DNA of 31,487 nucleotides from an uncultured Clostridia bacterium (GCA_934167175.1 CAKPKF010000017.1:1-31487), one strand, 5' to 3'; shown: positions 18,578 to 26,946, numbered from the stretch's first letter. A program made the numbers and translations. The notes: generated by a model not told the origin, from the letters alone.

Positions 18578-19207
18578 ATGGTTAATTATTATGAAGTATT
18601 AGAAGTAAGTCGAAATGCATCAAAAGAAGTAATAGATAGGGCATATAAAGTACTAGCAAAAAAGTATCATCCAGATTTACAACAACCAAATCAAAGAAAA
18701 AGTGCAGAAGAAAAATTAAAAAAAATTAATGAGGCCTATGAAATTTTATCAGATGAATTTAAAAGAAAGCAATATGATGAAAAACTTTCTAGAGAAATAA
18801 ATATACAGAACACAAAAATATTAGATGAAACAAAAGAAGATTATGATAAAGTATATAAAGAAAGAGAGAGCCTAAAAAAACAATTACAATATGAAAGACA
18901 ACATAAAAATGCTACAAATAATGCAACTGTAAGTAATGAAGAAATAGTAAGAAAAGTTATGAGAAATTTAAATTCTAGACAACAAAGAGTTTATAATAAG
19001 CAAAAATTTATAAGAGACAAAATAGCATGGCTTTTAACTTTTGTATTCATAATAGTAATAGGGTTTATATTTTGGAAAATACCATATACGCATAATAAAT
19101 TAGTAAAGATATATAATGAAAATGAGGCTGTAAAAATTTTAACTAATATAATAGTTGCTATAGTATCGGCATTTGGAAAAGCATTAACTGGTATGTTTAA
19201 AAATTAA
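18578..19207 (+). CDS. Membrane-associated DnaJ-domain protein
   Basis: A 209-residue protein. The J domain is at residues 1-70, beginning MVNYYEVLEVSRNASKE, with the HPD motif that stimulates DnaK ATPase in KKYHPDLQ and the helix IV segment EAYEILSDEFKRKQYD. A Lys/Glu/Gln-rich, probably coiled-coil region follows (about 75-145), then a transmembrane helix (about 148-167) and a hydrophobic C-terminal segment. It lacks the Gly/Phe and zinc-finger regions of true DnaJ, so it is an accessory J-protein that would recruit DnaK to the membrane; the client is unknown. The ribosome site GGGAAAG at 18570-18576 is unusually close to the ATG. Confidence 0.88.
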   Translation: MVNYYEVLEVSRNASKEVIDRAYKVLAKKYHPDLQQPNQRKSAEEKLKKINEAYEILSDEFKRKQYDEKLSREINIQNTKILDETKEDYDKVYKERESLKKQLQYERQHKNATNNATVSNEEIVRKVMRNLNSRQQRVYNKQKFIRDKIAWLLTFVFIIVIGFIFWKIPYTHNKLVKIYNENEAVKILTNIIVAIVSAFGKALTGMFKN

Positions 19208-19240
19208 AAAAAGATAATATATATTATATTATCTTTTTTT
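19206..19240. terminator. Bidirectional terminator
   Basis: A perfect 16-bp stem (19206-19221 with 19225-19240) and a 3-base loop, with A- and T-runs on opposite arms, between convergent genes ending at 19207 (+) and 19248 (-). Confidence 0.85.
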
Positions 19241-19247
19241 ATAAAAA

Positions 19248-19541
19248 TTATTGTTCTGCAGATCCATCATCTTCAGAATCAACTGTAACTGTATTACTAT
19301 CATCAATAGTGTATCCTTCATCTACATATGAGTAGTCAGAATCATCAGAACCATAACTATCACTATAATATTCAGATAAAAATCTTTTTTCTGTAACTTT
19401 AGATGCTATTATAGCAGTAACAATTATAGATACAACTAACACAACTCCAATTATTATAGCCAATGTTTTAAAACTAATATTAACTGGAGAACTTTCTCTT
19501 CTATCACCTTGTCTTCTGTCTCCTTGTCTTCTATCTGGCAT
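19248..19541 (-). CDS. Small single-pass membrane protein, function unknown
   Basis: A 97-residue protein with three clear parts. The N-terminus is basic with a repeated DRRQG motif (residues 3-15). A transmembrane helix follows (about 25-46). The extracellular tail is strongly acidic and rich in Ser/Tyr/Asp (about 55-97). By the positive-inside rule the N-terminus is cytoplasmic. It has its own promoter and a good GAGAGGAGAGG ribosome site just before the ATG at 19541, so it is a real gene although I cannot name a family. Confidence 0.75.
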   Translation of the reverse strand: MPDRRQGDRRQGDRRESSPVNISFKTLAIIIGVVLVVSIIVTAIIASKVTEKRFLSEYYSDSYGSDDSDYSYVDEGYTIDDSNTVTVDSEDDGSAEQ

Positions 19542-19585
19542 ATAAACCTCTCCTCTCTTTTGTGAAAATAACTTTATACAATTTT

Positions 19586-19614
19586 ATAATAACAAAACAA
19601 GTAAAAAAAGTCAA
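19586..19614 (-). promoter_or_regulatory. SigA-type promoter for the small membrane protein
   Basis: On the minus strand, TTGACT (19614-19609) and TATTAT (19591-19586) with a 17-base spacer. Confidence 0.75.
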
Positions 19615-19645
19615 TAAAAAAAACAAGTTTTGTTTTTTTGAAAAA

Positions 19646-19674
19646 TTGCATATTGTGTGTAAGTATTGTATAAT
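19646..19674 (+). promoter_or_regulatory. SigA-type promoter for the TSCPD gene
   Basis: TTGCAT at 19646-19651 and a perfect TATAAT at 19669-19674, spacer 17. Confidence 0.7.
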
Positions 19675-19712
19675 AGATATGAAAAACAACTATATTAGAA
19701 TGGAGTGAAATA

Positions 19713-19970
19713 ATGAAATATAATTATAGTCCTAAAGGTGTATGTTCTAGAAAAATGATTTTCGATATAGAAAATGATATTATAAAAAGAGTTGAAATAA
19801 TAGGTGGTTGTGCTGGTAATACCATGGGGGTTTCAAAGTTATTAGAAGGAATGAAAGTTGAAGAGGCCATAAAAAGATTAAAAGGAATAAAATGTGGATT
19901 AAGAGAAACATCTTGTCCAGATCAATTGGCAATAGCATTAGAAGAAATTATAATGAAAAAGACATCATAA
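19713..19970 (+). CDS. TSCPD-domain protein (TIGR03905-like)
   Basis: An 85-residue protein matching the small clostridial TSCPD family. It has the start YSPKGVCSRKM, the central GGCAGNTMGVSKLLEGM, and the signature TSCPDQLAIAL near the C-terminus. TSCPD domains also occur at the C-terminus of class II-type ribonucleotide reductases; the role of stand-alone members is not established. Four cysteines (residues 11, 33, 61 and 69) might bind a metal. It is monocistronic, with its own promoter and a terminator that overlaps the stop codon. Confidence 0.88.
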   Translation: MKYNYSPKGVCSRKMIFDIENDIIKRVEIIGGCAGNTMGVSKLLEGMKVEEAIKRLKGIKCGLRETSCPDQLAIALEEIIMKKTS

Positions 19971-19996
19971 AATATCAAATTTTATGATGTCTTTTT
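19956..19996. terminator. Bidirectional terminator overlapping the TSCPD stop codon
   Basis: A perfect 18-bp stem (19956-19973 with 19979-19996), a 5-base loop and T-runs on both strands. It serves the TSCPD gene and the convergent PBP gene ending at 20000. Confidence 0.9.
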
Positions 19997-19999
19997 GTG

Positions 20000-22298
20000 T
20001 TAATGAGCTTCTTTTAATGTTTCACTTAATTTAACTTTTACAATAGTTCCTTCTTCGACAGAACTATTAAAAGGTGGATCTTGACTAATAACAGTTCCTG
20101 TTCCTTCAACGGAAATATTTAAGTTTTTAGATTTTAAAGAATTTGTAGCTTGAGAAACAGAGAAACCTTTTAAATTAGGAACAGTTACAGATGTTCTAAC
20201 ATTGTTATCTTGAGTATATAAGAAAATTGATGAATTACTAGGCAATGATACTCCAGGCTTTGGAACTTGGTCTGAAACAAGAAGTTCATTAGTATTTCCC
20301 TTGCTAGAAACATTACATTTAAAACCTGAATTTTCCAATATTTTTTTGGCTTCTGCTACAGTCTTATTTGTTACATCTGGTAAGAGTTTAGAAGATGACT
20401 GTGTACTTTCAGATGTAGTTGTATTTGAATCAGATGCTATATTTAAATATGGAAGTAATTTTGTAAGTATTTGAGAAACGACAGGACCGGCAACTTGACC
20501 ACCTTGATAATTCTTACCTGTAAGTCCATATAATGTAACAAGAACGACAACTTCAGGTTTTTCAGTAGGAGAAATTGCAACATAAGAAGCAATATAACCT
20601 TCTGATTCTTTCCCTTGTTGAGGTTCAGATGTTCCTGTTTTTCCACCAACAGAGTAACCTTTAACAGCGGCATATCTACCACTACCATCTGTTACAACAG
20701 ATTCCATTAAATCCCTCATTTTTGTAGAAGTTTCTTTTGAAAGTACTTGCCTAACTTGTTGTGTATCTATGTTTGTTGTTGCACCTGTATCTGCATTTAT
20801 TATTTGTTTAACAATTCGAGGTTTCATAAGTTTTCCATCATTTGCAATAGCGGAAACTGCAGTTATTAATTGTAAAGGAGTAATTGTAAATCTCTGACCA
20901 AATGACATTGTAGCAAGTTCAACAGGACCAATATCATCCTCTTTGTGGAATATTCCAACAGTTTCACCAGAAATATCAACTCCTGTTTTATTGAATAATC
21001 CAAATGCGTTATAATATTTGTACAATGTTGAAACACCGATTTTTTTACCCAATTGCATAAAAGAAGGATTACAAGATTTTTCTAATGCTTGTCTTAGTGT
21101 TAGATATCCGTGAGGGGTTGGGCTCCAACAAGAAATCTTAGTTCCACTTACATCTTCGTATCCCATACATACAAAGTTGTTGTTTATATCAGTTTGAGTG
21201 ATATTTTCTTCTAATGCAACAGAAGCAGTAATAAGTTTAAAAGTAGAACCAGGTTCATATGTGTCAGATATTGCTTTATTTCTCCACATTTTTTGTAATG
21301 CTGTAGTTTTTTCGGTGGAGCTTAAGCTATCCCAAGTTTCTTTTAAAGAAGTGGTATTTGGTTCAAATGGTTCATTAAGATTGTAGTTAGGATATGTAGC
21401 CATGCCAAGAATGTCGCCAGTGTTAGGGTTCATTACAATAACATTTCCACCTCTTGAACAAGAGTATTCTTCACAAGCTTGTTTAAGATATTCTTCAATA
21501 ATAGTTTGAACATTTATATCTAAAGTTAAAACTAAATTACTACCATTTTCAGCTTCAATATATTGTTGGTTTTGGTCTGGAATTTCTTCCGAAATAGCAT
21601 CTTTTGAGGTTACTATTTTACCAGGAGTTCCTGTAAGTGTGCTATTCCATTTGCTCTCAATACCTCCTAGACCTTGATTATCATTTCCACAAAAACCAAT
21701 AAGGTTAGAAGCTAAATTGTTGTATGGATATGATCTTTTGGAATCTTCGTCAATGTTTATTCCAACACTTATTTTGTTATCTTTCATCCAATTTTTTAAT
21801 TCATCTACTTTATTTTTCTCTATTTTTTGCACAATAGTTTCAACATTTGAGTCGCTATTAATTTTATTTAAAGTTTCGTTATAATCAAGAGAAAATATAT
21901 CAGATAAACCGTTTTGCAATTAATTCTTTCTTTTGTTTAGCTTTTTCAGGATCCTTGTCTGTAATTTGTTTTGGATTGATTGTAACAGTATCTACTTGTG
22001 AACTGATTGCTAAAGGAATTCCAGTAGAATCATATATAGTTCCTCTTTTTGGACTTATTATTCTATTTATGGTTTGTTGTTTATATGCTAATTCTTTAAG
22101 TTCAGAGCCTTTTATAAATTGTAAATAAAATATTCTTAATGTTAGCAATAAGAATATAATAACAATTATAAAAGCTACAATTCTTACTCTTTTTGGATCC
22201 GCCTTTTCGTTAAGATTAGAATTTGGTGGATTTAAAAAATTTTTCCTAAATGTACTTATAAAATTTTTCTTATTTTTCATAATATTTATATTCACCAT
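20000..22298 (-). CDS. Class B penicillin-binding protein (SpoVD/FtsI type) with PASTA domains, frame restored by +1 shift at CGG
   Basis: A transpeptidase that cross-links septal or spore-cortex peptidoglycan. After frame repair it has 765 residues: an N-terminal transmembrane helix (about 38-58), a dimerisation domain beginning at QTINRIISPKRGTIYD, and the transpeptidase domain with SxxK STFK (Ser351), SxN SCN (Ser408) and KTG (Lys553). Two C-terminal PASTA repeats (about 636-765) point to SpoVD or a clostridial FtsI. In the zero frame the gene stops at TGA three codons after an in-frame CGG (21911-21909). Skipping that C gives ELIAKGLSDIF and an intact remainder. A weak ribosome site leaves the start uncertain: ATG 22298, or the in-frame ATG at 22280. 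No mur genes are adjacent. Confidence 0.92.
21909..21911 (-). other. +1 frameshift site CGG|T in the PBP gene
   Basis: On the minus strand the zero frame reads GCA AAA CGG TTT ATC TGA. Skipping the C gives GCA AAA GGT TTA TCT GAT and an open frame of more than 630 codons (Gly130 at the shift). This site is CGGT, whereas the other three are CGGA. Confidence 0.85.
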
Positions 22299-22402
22299 TC
22301 TTTAGTAATTTTTTTTCATATTAAACATTTTATATTATATAAATCTAAAAATCAACAAATTCATCAAATATTTACAGGAGAGAAGATTATTATTTGGAAA
22401 TA

Positions 22403-22431
22403 TTGAAAGGCATATTAGGTTGTGATATGAT
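22403..22431 (+). promoter_or_regulatory. SigA-type promoter for the second prepilin-like gene
   Basis: TTGAAA at 22403-22408 and TATGAT at 22426-22431, spacer 17, followed by AAAGGAG before the ATG at 22465. Confidence 0.65.
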
Positions 22432-22464
22432 TAAAATAATAAATAAAATAAAGGAGTTCAAAAG

Positions 22465-24177
22465 ATGAATAGTTGTAAAAAAACAAATGGTATAACATTA
22501 GTAGCACTTGTAATAACAATAGTAATTCTTCTGATATTAGCAGGGATAACTTTAAATTCAGTTACAGGAGAAAACGGATTGATAAGTAAGGCAAAAGATG
22601 CGAAAAAGGAAACAGAAATAGCAAGCATAAAAGAAGAAATACAAATGGATCTAATAAAAAAGCAGAAAGAAGAAAGAAATTTGACAGATGAGATGGTAAT
22701 AGAAATATTAGAAAAATATGGAGTATTATCAGAAGGAGAAAAATTATCAGACAGAACATTAAAAACAAAAGAAAATTACGAAATTAAAGTAGCTGATGTA
22801 TGGAATGGGACGACAATAAATAAACCAACAGAAAATCCACCCAAAGAAGATGAATCTGAGGAACCGGATGATCCAAGATTTACAACAGTAGCAAATAAAC
22901 CAGACATAAAAGGATTTAACAAAAGCAATACTTACTATGTGTCATGGAATTTAACAAGTAGTCCATATGTTATAAATGACAATACTCTAATAAGTGGAAC
23001 GGCACCAGACAATTGGTATGATTATACAGAAGGAGTAAACCATTGGGCAAACATAAAAACAACAGGGGCAGGAAATGACTGCTATTGGGTATGGATACCA
23101 AGATATGCATATAAAGTTCCAGAAAAGGGGACTACTGCAAAAACAATAGAAGTGAAATTTTTAAAAGATGATACAAACACACCAATAGACAAAAGTGATA
23201 TAACAATAAGTAATCATACAACAGAAGGAAGTTGGAATGTTCATCCAGCATTTACAAATGCAGGAAATGGAGGGCTGGGAGAGCTAAAAGGAATATGGGT
23301 AGCAAAATATGAAGCGAGCAGTAGTAATGTAAGTGTAATTAATTTAGAAAACGGAAATTTAACAGGGGATACAGGTTCATTAGATGGTGCAGGTGGAGGA
23401 ACAGATACAAGCTTACATGTAAGAGTAAAGCCAAATGTAACAAGTTGGAGGGGAATAAATGCTAATGGAGTATTTACTGTTTGTAAAAATCTGACAACAA
23501 GTGGAAATTCATTAGAAAATACAACAAACATAGATTCACACATGATGAAAAATACAGAATGGGGTGCTTGTGCTTATTTAAGTAGTAGTATATATGGAAA
23601 AACGGATATAAATGGAACAAGAAAGCGAATTTATAATAACCCATATTATAAAGATTTTACAAGTAAAGCAACAATAACAGGATTAGCTGGAAATAATGAA
23701 ACATTAATTACTAGCCTTTCAACTAATATATATATATATAATACAAAAGAAGGCATAGAAGCAAGCACAACTGGAAATGTATATGGAATATATGATATGG
23801 CAGGTGGAGCATGGGAGTATACTGCATCAATGTATAGAGATGGAACTTCAGATGAAAATATAAGTAACCTATTAGATTCTAACAATTCAAAATATGTTGA
23901 TCAATATACGAAAACTACAGGCTCTCAAGAAAATTACTTTGGAAATACCGATAAATATGGAGATGCAATATATGAAACTTCTAAAGATGGAGCTAGTGTT
24001 GATGGAGCATGGGATTCTAGTATTTCAATGTACCTTAATTCTAGTTCACCAATATTTGAGCGTGGAGGTCATTCTAATCTTGGTAATTATGGTGGTGTAT
24101 TTGCTTATTCTTACGCTAATGGTAATGCAAATAATGAGAAAGGTTTTCGTCCAGTAGTGACAAAATCTACACAATAA
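22465..24177 (+). CDS. Prepilin-like protein with FGE/C-type-lectin-like C-terminus, candidate DGR target
   Basis: A 570-residue protein. The N-terminus is a prepilin-like leader (KKTNG, then ITLVALVITIVILLILAGIT), followed by GENGLISKAKDAKKE and a charged helix (about 35-90). It closely parallels the gene at 3651 and also lacks Glu+5 (alanine here). A Pro/Glu linker (about 125-145) leads to a large domain with CYWVWIPRYAYKV, GIWVAKYEAS, MMKNTEWGACAYLS and YGIYDMAGGAWEYTAS, typical of formylglycine-generating-enzyme/C-lectin folds. The end is RGG, about 25 variable-looking residues, then GFRPVV, as in variable proteins of diversity-generating retroelements. Codon use changes sharply in this tail. 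It may be a surface ligand-binding pseudopilin whose binding face is diversified; no reverse transcriptase or template repeat is in the window. Confidence 0.85.
   Translation: MNSCKKTNGITLVALVITIVILLILAGITLNSVTGENGLISKAKDAKKETEIASIKEEIQMDLIKKQKEERNLTDEMVIEILEKYGVLSEGEKLSDRTLKTKENYEIKVADVWNGTTINKPTENPPKEDESEEPDDPRFTTVANKPDIKGFNKSNTYYVSWNLTSSPYVINDNTLISGTAPDNWYDYTEGVNHWANIKTTGAGNDCYWVWIPRYAYKVPEKGTTAKTIEVKFLKDDTNTPIDKSDITISNHTTEGSWNVHPAFTNAGNGGLGELKGIWVAKYEASSSNVSVINLENGNLTGDTGSLDGAGGGTDTSLHVRVKPNVTSWRGINANGVFTVCKNLTTSGNSLENTTNIDSHMMKNTEWGACAYLSSSIYGKTDINGTRKRIYNNPYYKDFTSKATITGLAGNNETLITSLSTNIYIYNTKEGIEASTTGNVYGIYDMAGGAWEYTASMYRDGTSDENISNLLDSNNSKYVDQYTKTTGSQENYFGNTDKYGDAIYETSKDGASVDGAWDSSISMYLNSSSPIFERGGHSNLGNYGGVFAYSYANGNANNEKGFRPVVTKSTQ
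24061..24153 (+). other. Putative DGR variable region (NNT-codon tract)
   Basis: Of the 30 codons from CGT 24061 to CGT 24150, 24 end in T, one in C, four in A and one in G. A 30-codon sample upstream (from 23281) has about 9 ending in T and 15 in A. Codons between RGG and GFRP include CAT, TCT, AAT, CTT, GGT, TAT, GCT, TTT and TAC, as expected if template AAT/AAC codons were mutated at adenines to NNT/NNC. The GGT-GTA-TTT (GVF) and GGT-TTT-CGT (GFR) anchors look conserved. Confidence 0.55.
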
Positions 24178-24284
24178 TCAACATTTGTATCAAAAATATA
24201 TGGATATAAAAGTACATAGAAGTATAAATAAACATGCAGAATAATTTAGAATTTAGTAACAAAAAAGGAATATATAAAATTATG

Positions 24285-24319
24285 AAAGACAGTATTTTTA
24301 TTAAATACTGTCTTTATAA
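24285..24319 (+). terminator. Rho-independent terminator of the second prepilin-like gene
   Basis: A perfect 13-bp stem (24285-24297 with 24303-24315), a 5-base loop and a T-ended arm, about 108 bases after the stop. The rest of 24178-24511 holds only this and the comM promoter; no template repeat is visible there. Confidence 0.8.
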
Positions 24320-24404
24320 TATATGAAAAAATGTGTATATTGCTATGCAATCTAAAAAGTATTTAGATTAGCACAGATAAATTGTAAAAAAATTCCAAAA
24401 AATA

Positions 24405-24433
24405 TTGACATTGAAAATAAAAAATGATAACAT
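24405..24433 (+). promoter_or_regulatory. Probable promoter of the comM operon
   Basis: A perfect TTGACA at 24405-24410 with TAACAT at 24428-24433 at 17 bases. The -10 is imperfect. AGGAGG at 24497-24502 precedes the ATG at 24512. Confidence 0.5.
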
Positions 24434-24511
24434 AATTTTATTAATTTCAAAAAAATTTTTATCTTAAAAATTTCCCAAAAATAAAAAAATAAATATAGGA
24501 GGCATTACTAT

Positions 24512-26052
24512 ATGTTATCTATGGTAAAGAGTATGTCATTGCATGGCTTACAGGGATATCTTATTGATGTTCAGGTAGATGTAGGACCAGGATTACCATA
24601 TTATGAAATAGTTGGTTTACCGGATATAAGTGTTAGAGAATCTAAAGAAAGGGTTAGATCAGCAATAAAAAATTCTGGTATAGAGTTAAAGAGTAGAAGA
24701 GTAATTATAAATTTAGCTCCAGCAGATACGAAAAAAGAAGGAGCAGTTTTTGACTTGCCTATTGCTATAGGAATATTAAGTGCAACAGAAAATTTAATAA
24801 TAAAAAATAAAGAACAATTTGATAAAACAATACTATTAGGAGAGTTATATTTAGATGGAAGATTAAACAAAATAAATGGAGTATTACCAATATGTATAGA
24901 AGCAAAAAAATTAGGAATAAAAAGAATAATTTTACCTAAACAAAATGCAAAAGAAGCTGTAATAGTAGATGGAATAGAAATAGTAGGAGTAAATAACTTA
25001 AAACAAGTAGTAAATCTATTAAACGGTTCAGAAGAAATACAAATAGAAGAAAAATACAATGAAAAAATTCCATATGAAAAATATAAGTATGATTTTTCAG
25101 AAGTAAAAGGACAAAAAAATGTAAAAAGGGCATTAGAAATATCAGCAGCAGGGGGGCACAATTGCCTATTAATAGGTAGTCCTGGTTCACGGAAAAACAA
25201 TGATGGCAAAGAGATTACCATCAATATTACCAGATATGACCTTTGAAGAAAAATTAGAAGTTAGTAAGATACATAGCATATCAGGGGTATTAGATGCCAA
25301 AAAATCAATAATATCTCAAAGACCATTTAGAGCACCACATCACACAATATCTTCAGTTTCACTAGTAGGTGGAGGAAGAGTTCCAAAGCCACGGAGAAAT
25401 TAGTCTGGCACATTATGGTGTGTTGTTTTTAGATGAATTGCCAGAATTTAATAAACATACATTAGAGGTTATGAGAGCACCTTTAGAAGATAAAAAAGTC
25501 ACAATAAGTAGAGTTAATGCAACATTGACATATCCTTGTAATTGTATGTTTGTTGCCAGTATGAATCCATGCCCGTGTGGATTTTATGGCTCAGAAAAAG
25601 AGTGCACTTGCAGTTCACAGTCAATTATGAGGTATTTAGGAAAAATAAGTGGACCATTGTTAGACAGAATAGATATTCATATAGAAGTAAAAGCTGTAAA
25701 ATATGCTAATTTAAACTCAAACATAAAGGAAGAAAATTCAGAAACAATAAGAAAAAGAGTAAATAATGCTAGAAAAATTCAAATAGAAAGATATAAAAAA
25801 TATAAAATATTTTCAAATTCAGAATTAACACCTAAATTAATAGAAAAATATTGTGTTTTAAATGAAGAATGCAAAAGTATATTAGAGCAAGCATTTAATA
25901 AATTAGGTTTGAGTGCGAGGGCATATGGAAAAATATTAAAAGTTGCCAGAACAATTGCAGATTTATCATCTGAAAAAGAAATAAAAGTAAATCATTTGGC
26001 AGAAGCAATACAATATAGAAGTTTGGATAGAAAATTTTGGGGAAATAATTAA
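24512..26052 (+). CDS. comM: ComM/YifB-family AAA+ ATPase, frame restored by two +1 shifts at CGG
   Basis: An Mg-chelatase-like AAA+ protein. In naturally transformable bacteria ComM is a helicase promoting branch migration during integration of incoming DNA. The repaired product is 512 residues, normal for the family. The N-terminal domain has GLPDISVRESKERVRSAI and INLAPADTKKEGAVFDLPIA. Walker A GSPGSGKT (222-229), the APHHTIS motif, Walker B VLFLDELPEF and the Cys-rich NPCPCGFYGSEKECTC segment all follow. The zero frame breaks at CGG 25190-25192 and, in the second frame, at CGG 25392-25394. At each, skipping the C and reading GGA as Gly restores the conserved sequence (SPGSGKT, VPKPGEISLAHYG). 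No other damage is seen, which argues against decay. It is followed directly by dprA. Confidence 0.93.
25190..25192 (+). other. +1 frameshift site CGG|A in comM, Walker A
   Basis: Zero frame reads GGT TCA CGG AAA AAC. The conserved reading is GGT TCA, skip C, GGA AAA ACA ATG, giving GSGKT with Gly227 of the P-loop at the shift. Without the shift, translation ends at 25244-25246. Confidence 0.85.
25392..25394 (+). other. +1 frameshift site CGG|A in comM, second site
   Basis: The frame reads AAG CCA CGG AGA AAT TAG. The conserved reading is AAG CCA, skip C, GGA GAA ATT AGT, giving KPGEISLAHYG (Gly294). It lies 202 bases after the first site, and the unshifted frame stops three codons later. 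Confidence 0.85.
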
Positions 26053-26070
26053 CAGAAAGGAAGAAAAAAT

Positions 26071-26946
26071 ATTAAAGAATTAGATATAAAAAATCCAAAG
26101 TACCCAAAGTTGTTAAAAAACATAAAAAAACCGCCACAAAAAATATATGTAATGGGAAATATAGACTTATTAAATACAAAGTCCATAGCAATAGTAGGGT
26201 CTAGAAAATCGACAGTAAAAGGAGAAAAAATTGCTAAGATATTTTCAAAAGATATTGTAAACCAAGGAATAAATACAATTAGTGGAATGGCTTTGGGAAT
26301 AGACACAGTAGTACATCAATCTACAGTAGAAATAGGAGGAAAGACAATTGCAGTACTTGGTTCAGGTTTTAATAAAATATTTCCTAAAGAGAATAGACAG
26401 CTATTTTACAAAATATTAGATTCAGATGGAGTAATTGTTACAGAATATTCGCCTAATACAGAAAAATGTCCAGAAAATTTTAGACAAAGAAATAGAATAA
26501 TAAGTGGAATGTCAATAGGAGTTTTGGTAATAGAAGCAGCATATAGAAGTGGAACTGCAATAACTGTAAAATATGCAAAACAACAGGGAAAAAAAGTTTT
26601 CTGTATTCCACATGAAATAGATTCAAAAAATGGAATCGGCACAAATAAATTTATAAGAGAAGGAGCAATACTGGTAAATAACATAAAAGAGATAATGGAA
26701 GAATACGGCATTACTGAAATAAAAAAAGAGATAAATATTATAAAAAAACAAAAATCAGTAGAAGTGGAGAAAGAATATTTAGAAATATACAATACAATAA
26801 AAGAATCGCCAGTAACTTTAGAGGAAATTATAAAAAAGGCAAAAGAAGATATTAGCCAAATTAATGTAAAATTAGTTATGATGGAATTAAAAGGATATAT
26901 AAAACAATTGCCAGGCAACTATTATATAAGGAATGGAGATGAGTAA
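26071..26946 (+). CDS. dprA: DNA-processing protein DprA, probable non-AUG start
   Basis: DprA loads RecA on single-stranded DNA taken up during transformation. The Rossmann-type core is clear: KSIAIVGSRKST, ISGMALGIDTVVHQ, TIAVLGSGFNKIFPKENRQL, FRQRNRIISGMS, VIEAAYRSGTAITV and GTNKFIREGA. A C-terminal winged-helix-like segment follows (about residues 235-288). No ATG fits the N-terminus. The first good ribosome site, AAAGGAAG at 26056-26063, sits 7 bases before ATT 26071, which would include the family-like segment NPKYPKLL (291 residues). The fallback is TTG 26110, which lacks a ribosome site and removes that segment. The usual N-terminal SAM-like domain is missing. It follows comM by 18 bases and overlaps yraN. 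Confidence 0.9.
   Translation: MKELDIKNPKYPKLLKNIKKPPQKIYVMGNIDLLNTKSIAIVGSRKSTVKGEKIAKIFSKDIVNQGINTISGMALGIDTVVHQSTVEIGGKTIAVLGSGFNKIFPKENRQLFYKILDSDGVIVTEYSPNTEKCPENFRQRNRIISGMSIGVLVIEAAYRSGTAITVKYAKQQGKKVFCIPHEIDSKNGIGTNKFIREGAILVNNIKEIMEEYGITEIKKEINIIKKQKSVEVEKEYLEIYNTIKESPVTLEEIIKKAKEDISQINVKLVMMELKGYIKQLPGNYYIRNGDE

Noticed and set aside
24178..24511. Template repeat or reverse transcriptase downstream of the candidate DGR target
   Set aside because: I see only a terminator and a promoter here; no copy of the variable tract and no RT motif (YxDD) on either strand nearby.
24601..25224. A 207-codon antisense frame within comM
   Set aside because: Lies wholly opposite conserved comM coding sequence; low-complexity Phe/Ser/Leu composition typical of shadow frames in A-rich genes.
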